A program made the position numbers and the translations under genes. 64,000 nucleotides of DNA. Origin: Ignavibacteria bacterium (GTDB lineage Bacteria > Bacteroidota > Ignavibacteria > Kapaibacteriales > UBA2268). The stretch lies in NCBI GenBank assembly GCA_031261605.1, contig JAISJI010000064.1:1-64000 (forward strand), read 5' to 3'. Below are positions 28,627 through 39,148 of this stretch, one piece after another (the stretch's first letter is position 1; each line of letters opens with the position of its first letter). The notes under the pieces were generated by a model. That model did no database searches. It was not told the origin of the DNA and was given only the letters and a program-made list of their open reading frames with translations.

Positions 28627-29772
28627 ATGCAATCTAAAGATATAATATCAAATTTTCCGAATAATTTAGGAAAAACAAATTTTATCGGTAACCTAACATT
28701 GGAAACAATAAAAAATATTGATTCTGATTATATGTATTCTCAACTTACGGAATATTGGGATAACTTTTCAAGTGCAATCAATGAAGCCAATGCAATACGA
28801 GAGGATGCTGTGTTCTTTGATGCAGATACCGATATTCAACCCGATAAAATTCTTATTTTTGGGATTGGTGGTTCTGCTGTAAGTGGCGAAATTTATCGCT
28901 CTTATCTTAAGTATATATTAGCAGACAAATGCCCCATTATAGAAATATGCAGAGGCACTGAAATGCCGAATCGTATCACGCAGAACACACACGTCTATAT
29001 TTGTTCATATTCTGGAAATACAGAAGAGACGTTGTCGGCTATGAGTAAGGTGGAGAAATTCACTACTAATATAATGGCAATTACCTCTGGGGGAACGCTT
29101 GCAGATATTTGCGAAGAAAGAAATTATCCGGTTCTGTTTATGCCAACGGATATGATGCCGAGATGTGCAATATACTATTCCCTATTTCGTTTAATTATCT
29201 CTACACTTAGAAAGTTCAATATTGATTGGCATACACATAGTTACATAACCAATTCCATAGAACACATATTGAAGGATAATGATAGGACCTTATGCGACTA
29301 TTCCATATTGGACGATAACAATATGGCGATAGCAATAGCTCGCATATTGCACAACAAAATTCCATTAATCTATACAGCGCAATGTAGATTAGAAGCGGTT
29401 AATTTACGTTGGAAGGCACAGATACAAGAAAACGCTAACCAATTATGCTTCGGCAACTTCTTCCCAGAGTTAAACCATAATGAAATCAATAGTTGGTGCT
29501 TTCCTGCCAATATGATTGATAAATTTGTTGTTGTTGTGATGAAAGACCCTGAGGATGATAAGGAATTGAATAATAGAATTGACAATAGTATGAAATTTCT
29601 GAAAGAAAAGGGAATAAGTGTGATTGAGATTCCGGCTCCGACAGGTGATTTATTTGAACGCATTATTAGGTTAATTTGTTTGGGCGATTGGGTAAGTTTC
29701 TATCTTGCAATAATGAATAACGTAGACCCAACTCCGATACCACTTATATCAGAATTAAAAAATAGGAAATAG
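28627..29772 (+). CDS. Bifunctional phosphoglucose/phosphomannose isomerase
   Basis: ILIFGIGGSAVSGEI; CSYSGNTEETLSAM; FFPELNHNEINSW. Confidence 0.94.
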   Translation: MQSKDIISNFPNNLGKTNFIGNLTLETIKNIDSDYMYSQLTEYWDNFSSAINEANAIREDAVFFDADTDIQPDKILIFGIGGSAVSGEIYRSYLKYILADKCPIIEICRGTEMPNRITQNTHVYICSYSGNTEETLSAMSKVEKFTTNIMAITSGGTLADICEERNYPVLFMPTDMMPRCAIYYSLFRLIISTLRKFNIDWHTHSYITNSIEHILKDNDRTLCDYSILDDNNMAIAIARILHNKIPLIYTAQCRLEAVNLRWKAQIQENANQLCFGNFFPELNHNEINSWCFPANMIDKFVVVVMKDPEDDKELNNRIDNSMKFLKEKGISVIEIPAPTGDLFERIIRLICLGDWVSFYLAIMNNVDPTPIPLISELKNRK

Positions 29773-29781
29773 CGTAAAAAT

Positions 29782-30048
29782 ATGAAATATATAATAACTA
29801 CTATACTATTTATATGTATTAGCACTGCTCCGTTGTGCAATGTTGCGTTTTGCGAAAGTGGGCAAATGACAGATTCTATCGCAATACATAGCATAGATAC
29901 GCTTAATAGAGATAGTGTTATTTATCAAATGGATACGCTACAACAAACTAAGTCGCTGTCTACTTGGGAGAAATACATAGAGCCAGCAATAGCAGTAGTA
30001 TCAGCAGCATTAGTAACAATTCTATTTTTCACAGTAAGAAGTAAATAA
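29782..30048 (+). CDS. Small secreted/membrane protein of unknown function
   Basis: Signal peptide and C-terminal TM (AIAVVSAALVTILFFTV); the stop overlaps the next start. Confidence 0.6.
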   Translation: MKYIITTILFICISTAPLCNVAFCESGQMTDSIAIHSIDTLNRDSVIYQMDTLQQTKSLSTWEKYIEPAIAVVSAALVTILFFTVRSK

Positions 30049-31190
30049 TGAACAATATCATCGGATTATATCACGAAAGACGCTTATTAGAGAAGGCAAT
30101 ATTAGATAATCGGCTTGCTGGAGCGTATTGCTTCCTTGGCATAGAAGGAGTTGGTAAAGACGCTATGGCTATTGAGGTAGCGAAGGTAACGAATTGCTAT
30201 GAGCCAATAATTACTACCGAAGTAGATGAGCAGAATAATGAATACCAGAGTATAGCCGCTTGCGAGCATTGCAAAAGTTGCAAAATGGCAAATTCACTCT
30301 CACATCCAAATATCCAATTCATATACTCCATACCCGGTGGCGATAAACTTTCCGATGAGCAGCATAGTGCAATAAAAGAAGAGATAAAGTTAAAAGTGGA
30401 AGACAAATACCATAAAATGGTAATTCCCAATGCGAAATATATAAATATCCAGCAGATACGAGATATAAAAAAGCGTGCATCACTCAGCACAGTATCTTAT
30501 GGAAGGCGTTTTATCATTATCTCTAATGGCGAGCAGATGAATACAGAGGCAGCCAATGCTTTTCTAAAAACATTGGAAGAGCCACAGCCAGACACTACCA
30601 TTATCATTACCTCATCCAAGAAGGAACAACTTCTCCAAACCATACTATCGCGTTGCCAGCAGATATATTTTAGTCCAATTCCATTTGACGATATGGTTAC
30701 CTATCTTTCGTCTAAGCATAACAAATCCAATGTAGAAGCACGTTTGATAGCAACTTTTGCACAGGGTTCAATTTCCAATGCACTAAATTTTTTTGATGAT
30801 AGCATTAACTCAATGCGTTCGCAAGCAGTGGATACTCTTCGCTCTGCATTGCATCGGAAGGAATATAGAATTGAACTAACAAATGCCATAGATAACATAT
30901 TGAAATCTAAGGATAAAAAGATGTTTGGGCTGTTTCTCAATCTGCTACTAATTTGGGTTAGGGATGTTTATTCAATAGCGGTTTTACGAAATACTGAACT
31001 TGTGATAAATTTGGATTTGGCTGAGCGTATGGTGAAGTTCCACAATGGTTATCCCGATGCGAATTTACTAAATGCTATTTCTAAGATAGAGCAAGCAATT
31101 GGTAGAATTGAGCGAAATGTAGACCCAAAGATGACATTTACTGCATTATTCATAGAATTACGACGTATTTTTTTGCAAATTGACTATTAA
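30048..31190 (+). CDS. holB: DNA polymerase III subunit delta' (AAA clamp-loader subunit)
   Basis: CFLGIEGVGKDAMA, CEHCKSC zinc-binding Cys, EAANAFLKTLEEPQPDTTIIITSS. Confidence 0.9.
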   Translation: MNNIIGLYHERRLLEKAILDNRLAGAYCFLGIEGVGKDAMAIEVAKVTNCYEPIITTEVDEQNNEYQSIAACEHCKSCKMANSLSHPNIQFIYSIPGGDKLSDEQHSAIKEEIKLKVEDKYHKMVIPNAKYINIQQIRDIKKRASLSTVSYGRRFIIISNGEQMNTEAANAFLKTLEEPQPDTTIIITSSKKEQLLQTILSRCQQIYFSPIPFDDMVTYLSSKHNKSNVEARLIATFAQGSISNALNFFDDSINSMRSQAVDTLRSALHRKEYRIELTNAIDNILKSKDKKMFGLFLNLLLIWVRDVYSIAVLRNTELVINLDLAERMVKFHNGYPDANLLNAISKIEQAIGRIERNVDPKMTFTALFIELRRIFLQIDY

Positions 31191-31206
31191 AATATGTGAG
31201 TAGAAT

Positions 31207-31242
31207 AAAAAAGGAACAAGCGAAAAACTTGTTCCTTTTTTT
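31207..31242. terminator. Bidirectional rho-independent terminator between convergent genes
   Basis: AAAAAAGGAACAAG cgaaaaa CTTGTTCCTTTTTTT. Confidence 0.9.
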
Positions 31243-31260
31243 ATTGGATTATAGTTAATC

Positions 31261-34194
31261 TTAACGAATAACGGTTAATTTAGTATTATAGATACGCCCT
31301 TGTGCTTCAATTCTGACATAATACACGCCATTTGCTAACTCATTGGTATTAATAAGAATATTGTCATACTCGCCTTGCAATGATATGTGCATAACTTCGT
31401 TACCCATAGGATTAGTAACGCTAAGTTGTGGATTTACAAGCATTTCGCTAAATTTCACGGTTGCCTCATTAGTTGCTGGATTAGGCAATAGAAGTGGCTC
31501 GTTATTAGAATATAAGTCATTAATATCATTAGGGTTACTTGTATTTAGTAATTCTACATCATCAATGATAGCAGTAACGCCGTTGCTTGTGTTATTTGAA
31601 TTGCATACGAAGCGTATTTTTAGATTGCTAAAATCCTCGCCAGATTGTTTAAGAGCGGTAAGATTAACGTATTCTCTTTCGTAAGTCCAGTTTTTAGGTT
31701 GTGTTCTCCCTCTGAAAGATTGTGCAAGTCGCCAAGTGCCTCCGCCATCAAAACTTACTTCTATACTTAAGCCATTGTAATTGGTATTGATTCTATTAAC
31801 AAGGTATTTGTAGTAAGTAAGGAAAAGATGTTCAGCATTAGGAAATGACATAATGTGGCTCTCTAATTTAGAAGTATCTACTAAACCATTTGGCATAATA
31901 TTAGTGCCTTGCAGAGCAGCGGAAGTTTGTGTTGTCCAGCATTTTTGTCCCTTGTAGGTGTAGTTGTATCCCGGAGAATATAGCACAGCCCCCCACGGCT
32001 TTTGGTCTTGTATTGATACTAAGTCAGGGGCTTGTAACGACCAACCATTTTCTGCTTTTTGTGAATTTACAACACTCCAGCCATCAGCAGTTTCGCAAGT
32101 GTTTTTGTATAGTGAGGTATAGCCGACAAAGCAGAAATAATCTCTATTTATACGAATTAATTCACCGGAGAATGGATTTTTGCAAGTAAAGTAGTAGAAT
32201 AGGCGTGTAGCATCGCTCTGTGCAGGTATGGAACCGGTGTATGTGATGCCTGTTGAGCCAACTTGCTTCGTTAGCAATACTCTTTGTGGCTCCCAACTCC
32301 AGTTGGTATAATAGTTTATGTAAAATTCTTCTATATCTTTTGGAGCAGCTATATCTTCCAAAGTGCAAGAGATAGCAATAGGTTCTGTAGTGCTTGGTTG
32401 GTCTTCTACATTGGTATGACGGAAGCGATTTTGTATTACTAAATCGTAGCCAATCTTATGTTTAGTGAAAGCAGCATTGATAGCGTCAAAATTATGTTCA
32501 AACTCTTTTTCAGTATCTGTGTCTCTCCAATCCTCATTTGCTTTAACTAATGCTTCGAACCAATTAGCAAATACTTCATCTAAAGTATTTCCATCTGGTG
32601 TCCAACTTTTAGCAAAATGGACAGTGGATTTGGCTTCATCAAAATCTACAAGTTTGCGGTAATCCCAGAATGCTCCGGATAGGATACGGGAATCATCATG
32701 GACTTCTCCATTTAAGCTATCGGGAAATACGACCTTATTGTCCAGATTGCGTGGTAAGCCCATATTTATTGAATATCCGGTTCTAAAATCAGGTTTAAAT
32801 ATATCAGGGTCATCTATAATGTAGCCAGCTGTAATATCAGCATTTGCTTCATTTGCTGTTCCATTTTGCATTCCGCTTGGTTTGCCGCAAGCCCTATATT
32901 TTGCATATACCATAGAATGTCCATATTCATGGTATGCAGTCGGTGCAGATTTTGCAAAGAAGACATTAATGTGGTTTGCAAATAAGAATGTAAGTTTAGA
33001 TTCACCAGAAGCATACGCATTAAATGGATAGGCCATTGAAGTAAGCGATGCTGCGGCTGGGAGCAATTGCACATAGACACTGAACATACCATTTACATCA
33101 CCGGCAACTCCACCAAATGCAGGGTCTATGATTTTGTAATAGTTATTTACGATAGATACAGAATTATATATGGTTCTGAATACTTCATCATAATTATTGC
33201 TATCCAACATATCAATGCCATCGGAAGAAATTGTGCCCGTATATGAATATTCATTTGTAGAAGAAGTAGCGGGATAGTTTACACTATACATACGCATATT
33301 GTATCCACGTAAGTTAGTTGTAAATGAGCCACCTACAGCGTCATCAGGAAAATTGTTGATAGTGCCAGAGTTATTTGCTTGGTAGTCCTTGCCATTATAA
33401 GTAATGCTGATATTGCGTAAAGGTGCTACAATTAATGGGTTATTTGCATCTCCATCATATTGTTTAGCATTGATTTTAGCGGCAACATTACTAACTAAAT
33501 TACGTCTTTCCAATAACTTGCCATTTGAGGCATCCACAACGGCTGAATAATATTTATCCAATTGCGAGGTAAAAGTGCATTCGTAAGCAGGGGTATAGTT
33601 GTATTTACCATTTTCGAAATAAGGGAATATGAACGGCTGTTCCTTGGTGACGATGTCATATTCCCCAGTTAAACCATAAGTAGCAGCATTTTCAATGGCT
33701 TGGAGTGATACTTGTGGCTTAGAGTGATTTAATTCAATGTCATCGTAATAAGTTGAATTGAATGAATATAGCGTGCCATCTGGCTTAACATACATCTGCA
33801 CCAAACTATTCCTAACTTCATAATTATCATACTTTTGCATAAAAACAACTAGTATGGACTTTGATAACGGAACTACGTTGTATAGATATAGGTTATCTGT
33901 ATTAATACCAAGTAGTTGGGTATTTTTTTTGAGAAAAGCGAGGCATTCATCAGCGGCATTTTCCGTAGTGATGTTTCGGCTATTCAGATATGCACACCGC
34001 TCATTATTTGTCGCAAGTGCATAAATATTGCGTGTATAGCGGGCATTCAGTTCGGCAATTGCAGGATTTCCAGCGGAACTTAGTATGTCACTATTGCTCA
34101 GCACAACGCCATCCGATTGGATGCTTGGTGCTGCAACACCGACATAGAATGCAGTAAATAGTAGTAATGTGGTAATTGTTTTTTGAAATTTCAT
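31261..34194 (-). CDS. Secreted zinc metallopeptidase (gluzincin) with FTP-like propeptide and T9SS sorting domain
   Basis: TAYHEYGHSMVYAKY (HExxH) with NEANADITAGY downstream; propeptide-like N-terminus; C-terminus LLLPNPATNEATVKFSE…NGVYYVRIE…KLTVIR. Confidence 0.82.
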   Translation of the reverse strand: MKFQKTITTLLLFTAFYVGVAAPSIQSDGVVLSNSDILSSAGNPAIAELNARYTRNIYALATNNERCAYLNSRNITTENAADECLAFLKKNTQLLGINTDNLYLYNVVPLSKSILVVFMQKYDNYEVRNSLVQMYVKPDGTLYSFNSTYYDDIELNHSKPQVSLQAIENAATYGLTGEYDIVTKEQPFIFPYFENGKYNYTPAYECTFTSQLDKYYSAVVDASNGKLLERRNLVSNVAAKINAKQYDGDANNPLIVAPLRNISITYNGKDYQANNSGTINNFPDDAVGGSFTTNLRGYNMRMYSVNYPATSSTNEYSYTGTISSDGIDMLDSNNYDEVFRTIYNSVSIVNNYYKIIDPAFGGVAGDVNGMFSVYVQLLPAAASLTSMAYPFNAYASGESKLTFLFANHINVFFAKSAPTAYHEYGHSMVYAKYRACGKPSGMQNGTANEANADITAGYIIDDPDIFKPDFRTGYSINMGLPRNLDNKVVFPDSLNGEVHDDSRILSGAFWDYRKLVDFDEAKSTVHFAKSWTPDGNTLDEVFANWFEALVKANEDWRDTDTEKEFEHNFDAINAAFTKHKIGYDLVIQNRFRHTNVEDQPSTTEPIAISCTLEDIAAPKDIEEFYINYYTNWSWEPQRVLLTKQVGSTGITYTGSIPAQSDATRLFYYFTCKNPFSGELIRINRDYFCFVGYTSLYKNTCETADGWSVVNSQKAENGWSLQAPDLVSIQDQKPWGAVLYSPGYNYTYKGQKCWTTQTSAALQGTNIMPNGLVDTSKLESHIMSFPNAEHLFLTYYKYLVNRINTNYNGLSIEVSFDGGGTWRLAQSFRGRTQPKNWTYEREYVNLTALKQSGEDFSNLKIRFVCNSNNTSNGVTAIIDDVELLNTSNPNDINDLYSNNEPLLLPNPATNEATVKFSEMLVNPQLSVTNPMGNEVMHISLQGEYDNILINTNELANGVYYVRIEAQGRIYNTKLTVIR

Positions 34195-34223
34195 TACATT
34201 TCCTTTTTTTATTTAGACAAGTA

Positions 34224-36650
34224 TTAGTTTCTATTTATAAGCAACTTAGTTGCTATTTTATTTTCTGATGTTTCTAAATTTATGAAATACACGCCAAGAG
34301 GTAATTTATCTGTTGATATGCCAATTTCGTAGTTTCCGGATTGCAGATAACCGTTGTGTAAAGTGCCTATTAGAGTGCCGATTTCGCTATATAGTTTAAT
34401 TGCGACTAATGAATTTTCATTAATATTAAACTTATATACAACATTTTCACTTACTGGATTTGGCGTTACTATTGGTGAGAACCAACCGCCATTTGTGGAG
34501 TCAGCAATTGCTCTGATTGGAGTATTGCATAAGCCAGTGAAATCTAAAGTATCTGCTGTGGGTTCGGCATTCAATATTAGCGTATAATTATAGCAACTAT
34601 TACTTACGAATAATGTATCGGTATCAAATATTGCTTTCTTATGCTTTGCGTGTGGTGTATATGCTATTTTTATATACGCGGAATCCGCCACTGGTATTTT
34701 AATAGGAAACTGGGATTTAGGTATAGTAAAGAGTATATTTTGCGATAGAAGGAAGTTATCGTTAGTTATGTTTAGTGGCACATCGCCAGTATTCACTATG
34801 TTTAGCAATGCGGTATGTTGTTTAGCAATATTGCATTGTCCGAAATCTATTATATTTTCCTCATTTACATTAGAAAAATCAAATGCAAGGGTGTGTATTG
34901 TATCGGACAAGACGGTTGTATCTCCATATAAATCTATGATTTGCACAGTAAAATATGCTAATAGAGGATATTCTTTCTTTGTGATATTAAGGCGAAGTTT
35001 CAAATTAGTAATTGTGTCTTCGGTTATGATGCAATTTACACTTTCCAATATTTCATAACTTACAATGCCGGAGTTGTATGTTTGGTTATATGCGAAAGTC
35101 GCTTGTCTATAGCAACTATCCACATTAAGCGTTATTCTGCCGTGTTCTAAGTCCCTGAAACTCATACCCCCAAGATAAGCGTATGATACAGCGGAGCCGT
35201 AGCCATATATTTGGACGGATATTGGGTCTTTGCAAGATATATTATGACCTCCCCAAGTTGATTTTAGTTCTATGTAGGAGCATCCGCTATTGGGAATAGG
35301 AATAAATTTTGAGGCATCCAGCAATTTACCATCTACATACACTTCTCCTATATCTTCATCTGGTGCAATTATTGTAAGGAATTGGTCTACTAAATGGTTG
35401 GATCCGTTTATAAGAATTTGTGGATTGACTACGTTGTAATCAGTTTTGTATTGTTCTATTGGTGGCACGATTATCATAGATGGGTCACCATATCCATATG
35501 CAGCAGAGGAAGTTGAAGTTGGCTGTTCTGTCCTAATATATTGTGCGACTAATATTGGATTGTTGGATGATACAATACCTGCTTTTAACTTTCCAGCATA
35601 GAACTTTCCTTTCTGCAATGTATCTACCGGGATGCGATTTATCATTACGATTGTGCTGTCCTTGCACGCTAACACTCTAAATTCATCATCAAGGTCGTTG
35701 TATTCATTATAATAGGTGGAACGAGCGAATGGCGTTAGTATAGCGTTCTTTCCCCAAGCGTGAACAGGAATAATCTGCTCTATAAGGCAGTCGCGAGAGC
35801 CATAAGGATAAATAGCATTTTCTATTGGGATTTCGGTTCGCTGGTGTCCCCCAAATACAGCAATTTCCTTATCTGCAATGATGTGGCTACCGGATAAATC
35901 GCCATTTCTATTGGATTTTAGGTCCATATCTGCTTGCACTAAATATGCTTCGCCTTTGTTTAGCGTTATGGTTTTCTCTACTATGCCGTATCGTCTTGTA
36001 GGGCAAGATGGTGTCACCCTTACCGTTGTTCCATCATTTACCGCTACAATAGCAAATTGAGATGGTGTAGAGTTAATTCCTAATGAATCAGGTGCAAATT
36101 GGTAATTAGGATAAGCATTAGACGGATAAGATAGCGCATAATATTCCAAACCCAGCGCTGGCGTAGGTAGGACGATAAAAGCATCCGCTGACTTCTCGGC
36201 ATAATCAAAAGCATACACGGTGGATTTCTCATCTGTAACGATATGTATTACCTTCTTTGATGCAACTTCACAATCGGAATTTGTTAGTGAGAAATTAGAA
36301 TGCCCGGCTGCCATTTGGTTGTAGCCCTGCAATGCTACTCTATAATACCATAAAGATTTCTTATATATTTGATTTGGTTGTGTTATCTCAAAATTTATAG
36401 TTTTCGGAGTTATGGAGGTTGGCGAAATTTCGTAATAGTAGATTACACCTTTAGTTGGATATTTAGATGTAACGAATATATACAATGAATCTCTATAATA
36501 GGGATTATTCTGATGGAAGTTCGGCATAAATGTAAACCAGAAATCCGTTCCTTCGCTTTCGTATTGCGTTGGCTCGTCTGCATATATGAAGTATGTGTCA
36601 AACACAAACGCACTAACAGAGAATAGCAATATTATTAGCAACTTTTTCAT
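34224..36650 (-). CDS. IgGFc-binding-domain-like adhesin with T9SS sorting domain
   Basis: GTDFWFTFMPNFHQN; GSHIIADKEIAVFGGHQRTEIP; WGKNAILTPFARS; C-terminus TPNPVSENVVYKFNINE…LPLGVYFINLETSENKIATKLLINRN. Confidence 0.8.
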   Translation of the reverse strand: MKKLLIILLFSVSAFVFDTYFIYADEPTQYESEGTDFWFTFMPNFHQNNPYYRDSLYIFVTSKYPTKGVIYYYEISPTSITPKTINFEITQPNQIYKKSLWYYRVALQGYNQMAAGHSNFSLTNSDCEVASKKVIHIVTDEKSTVYAFDYAEKSADAFIVLPTPALGLEYYALSYPSNAYPNYQFAPDSLGINSTPSQFAIVAVNDGTTVRVTPSCPTRRYGIVEKTITLNKGEAYLVQADMDLKSNRNGDLSGSHIIADKEIAVFGGHQRTEIPIENAIYPYGSRDCLIEQIIPVHAWGKNAILTPFARSTYYNEYNDLDDEFRVLACKDSTIVMINRIPVDTLQKGKFYAGKLKAGIVSSNNPILVAQYIRTEQPTSTSSAAYGYGDPSMIIVPPIEQYKTDYNVVNPQILINGSNHLVDQFLTIIAPDEDIGEVYVDGKLLDASKFIPIPNSGCSYIELKSTWGGHNISCKDPISVQIYGYGSAVSYAYLGGMSFRDLEHGRITLNVDSCYRQATFAYNQTYNSGIVSYEILESVNCIITEDTITNLKLRLNITKKEYPLLAYFTVQIIDLYGDTTVLSDTIHTLAFDFSNVNEENIIDFGQCNIAKQHTALLNIVNTGDVPLNITNDNFLLSQNILFTIPKSQFPIKIPVADSAYIKIAYTPHAKHKKAIFDTDTLFVSNSCYNYTLILNAEPTADTLDFTGLCNTPIRAIADSTNGGWFSPIVTPNPVSENVVYKFNINENSLVAIKLYSEIGTLIGTLHNGYLQSGNYEIGISTDKLPLGVYFINLETSENKIATKLLINRN

Positions 36651-36853
36651 AATTTACTCCCAATACTATTTTATAATTACATAATATAAGAAAATTTTTG
36701 TAATAAAATACTATAATGCTTTTTATTTTTATTTAAATTACAAATATTTTGTTAAGTTATACAATAATATCAATATTTTTTTGTAAATTGAGAGCGAGTA
36801 TATACAAAAAAAATTATATAAACAATATATTAATCATAATTTTGGAGAATTAA

Positions 36854-38323
36854 ATGTCAAATCCATTATCAAACTTAGAACCTAAATCTGTATTTCATTG
36901 GTTTGGGGAATTAGAAAAGTATCCACGCCCCAGTAAGAAAGAAACCAAAGCCGTTGCTTTCATTGAGAAATGGGCATCGGAACACCACATCGCCTTACGT
37001 AAAGATAAGCGTGGTAACCTATTACTTAGCAAACCTGCGACGCAAGGAATGCAAAACAAGCAGTCCGTTTGCTTGCAAGGGCACATAGATATGGTTTGTG
37101 TTGCCGAAAAAGGTCATAAAATAGATTTTGATAAAGACCCAATTGATGTATATGTAGATGGCGACTGGATTAAGGCACGCGGCACTACTCTCGGTGGAGA
37201 TGATGGCATCGCTGTCGCTATGGGAATGGCTTTATTAGCATCAACCGATATAGCACATCCAGACCTTGAACTACTACTTACATTGGATGAAGAGACCGGT
37301 CTAACTGGTGCATCCGGCTTGGGAACTGATTTAATTAAATCTAAGCTACTCATCAACATAGATTCAGAGGATGAGGGCATCTTTACTATCGGCTGTGCTG
37401 GTGGTATGAATACGATAGCACACTATCCCTATGAACGCAGAATTGTTCCGCAAAACAATGTCGGCTTCATACTTGAAGTGACTGGCTTAAAAGGAGGCCA
37501 CTCCGGTATTGAAATCAATGCTGGTAGAGCCAATGCCAACAAGATACTTACGCGATTACTCTGGGTCGCAACAGAGAAGTTCAAAGTATTTCTTCAATCT
37601 TTTGATGGTGGCTCAAAGCACAACGCCATCCCATCCGAAGCACGTGCAATACTCGCCGTTCCTACTCGCAAAGTAGATGGATTAAAGAAGTATGTTGAGA
37701 CAATGAATGATATTATAAAGAAAGAGTATGCAGTTGTTGAACCTGACCTACGCATTCATCTTACCACAACTGCTGTTCCTAAATACGCATTGTCAAAGAC
37801 CATCCAAAAGAAGATGCTTGCATCATTCTGCGTAGTGCCACACGGCGTTTTGCGTATGAGCGCAAATCCAGATACAAAGGAACTTGTGCAATCTTCCACT
37901 AATTTTGCTATTGTTGAAACAATCAGCGACAAAGAGATTATGGTTCTCACAAGCCAGCGTAGTAGCGTTGGAACAGAGAAGTTGGATATTGTTGAAATGG
38001 TTAAGACAGCGTTCTTACTCGGAGGAGCAAAAGTTGAAACTACCGATGGCTATCCTGCTTGGGAGCCACGCGATAAATCTCCTTTGCAAGACCTTGTTAA
38101 ATCGGTATACAAAAAAGTATCAGGCAAGGAAGCCATTATTGATACGATTCACGCTGGCTTAGAATGCGGACTTATCGGAGATAAATATGAAGGAATGGAT
38201 ATGATTTCTATCGGACCGGATTTAAAAGATGTCCATTCTCCAGACGAAAAATTGTCTATCAGTTCCACAAAACGCACTTGGGAATTCTTAGTGGAATTGT
38301 TAAAGCATATTCCGAACAAATAA
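36854..38323 (+). CDS. pepD: Aminoacyl-histidine dipeptidase (M20 family)
   Basis: VCLQGHIDMVC, GDDGIAVAMGMALL, LLLTLDEETGLTGA, KGGHSGIEINAGRANANK, HAGLECG. Confidence 0.95.
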   Translation: MSNPLSNLEPKSVFHWFGELEKYPRPSKKETKAVAFIEKWASEHHIALRKDKRGNLLLSKPATQGMQNKQSVCLQGHIDMVCVAEKGHKIDFDKDPIDVYVDGDWIKARGTTLGGDDGIAVAMGMALLASTDIAHPDLELLLTLDEETGLTGASGLGTDLIKSKLLINIDSEDEGIFTIGCAGGMNTIAHYPYERRIVPQNNVGFILEVTGLKGGHSGIEINAGRANANKILTRLLWVATEKFKVFLQSFDGGSKHNAIPSEARAILAVPTRKVDGLKKYVETMNDIIKKEYAVVEPDLRIHLTTTAVPKYALSKTIQKKMLASFCVVPHGVLRMSANPDTKELVQSSTNFAIVETISDKEIMVLTSQRSSVGTEKLDIVEMVKTAFLLGGAKVETTDGYPAWEPRDKSPLQDLVKSVYKKVSGKEAIIDTIHAGLECGLIGDKYEGMDMISIGPDLKDVHSPDEKLSISSTKRTWEFLVELLKHIPNK

Positions 38324-38356
38324 AGAATTGCATTTATGCAATGCAAGAATCATAGG

Positions 38357-38375
38357 GGCAGGTTTTAGACCTGCC
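38357..38375 (+). repeat. REP-like / terminator-like hairpin
   Basis: GGCAGGT tttag ACCTGCC perfect 7-bp stem in context ATAGGGGCAGGTTTTAGACCTGCCTTTAT. Confidence 0.5.
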
Positions 38376-38431
38376 TTTATGGTGTTGTGCCACTCTCCAT
38401 TTTATTTTATCAATTATTGTATTAACCAATT

Positions 38432-39139
38432 ATGCCAAAATTTTTAAGAACGGATGATTTGAATTTAGAAATTAGAAATATTATAGAAAATGCCAATAAT
38501 GAAATAATTCTAATTTCTCCATACATAAGTTTGAGCGAACGCCTCAAACTTGCACTAAAAAAGCAAATCACAAATGAAAAGCTCAAAATAATATTAGTGT
38601 ATGGTAAAAATCCGTATAACCAAGAAAGAAGTTTTAATAATGATGATTATGATTTTCTACAGAATTTTCCAAATATTGAAATTAGATACTTAAAGAACTT
38701 GCACGCTAAATACTATGCAAATGAACAGCGTTCTATTATTACTTCTATGAATCTATATGAATATTCGCAAGCATTTAATTTTGAGGCGGGAATACTAATT
38801 GATAATACTGCGGCGGATGGTTTTACAAATGATGTCCGTTCGTTTTTCACAAGAATCATTGATACATCGGAAGTTGAGATTTGCAATACTATCAATATCG
38901 TCAATACGACTATAGAGGCAACAATTGGATATTGCATTAGCACTAGACAACCAATTCCTTTCAATATAGATATGCCATTCTCTGACGAAGCATATAAAAA
39001 GTGGTTGGAATTAGAAGAGGTAGACCACCCAGAAAATTTTTGTCATTTTACTGGCGAACAATCCAACGGCGAAACATCAATGCGCAGACCGATATTAAAC
39101 AAATACTACTATAAAGCAAAGAAAAAGTATAATTTATGA
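38432..39139 (+). CDS. Phospholipase D-like (HKD) domain protein
   Basis: IILISPYIS…LKIILVYGKN…NIEIRYLKNLHAKYYANEQRSIITSMNLYEYS: HxK-type motif and PLD-like beta-strand context. Confidence 0.8.
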   Translation: MPKFLRTDDLNLEIRNIIENANNEIILISPYISLSERLKLALKKQITNEKLKIILVYGKNPYNQERSFNNDDYDFLQNFPNIEIRYLKNLHAKYYANEQRSIITSMNLYEYSQAFNFEAGILIDNTAADGFTNDVRSFFTRIIDTSEVEICNTINIVNTTIEATIGYCISTRQPIPFNIDMPFSDEAYKKWLELEEVDHPENFCHFTGEQSNGETSMRRPILNKYYYKAKKKYNL

Positions 39140-39148
39140 ATTAATTTT

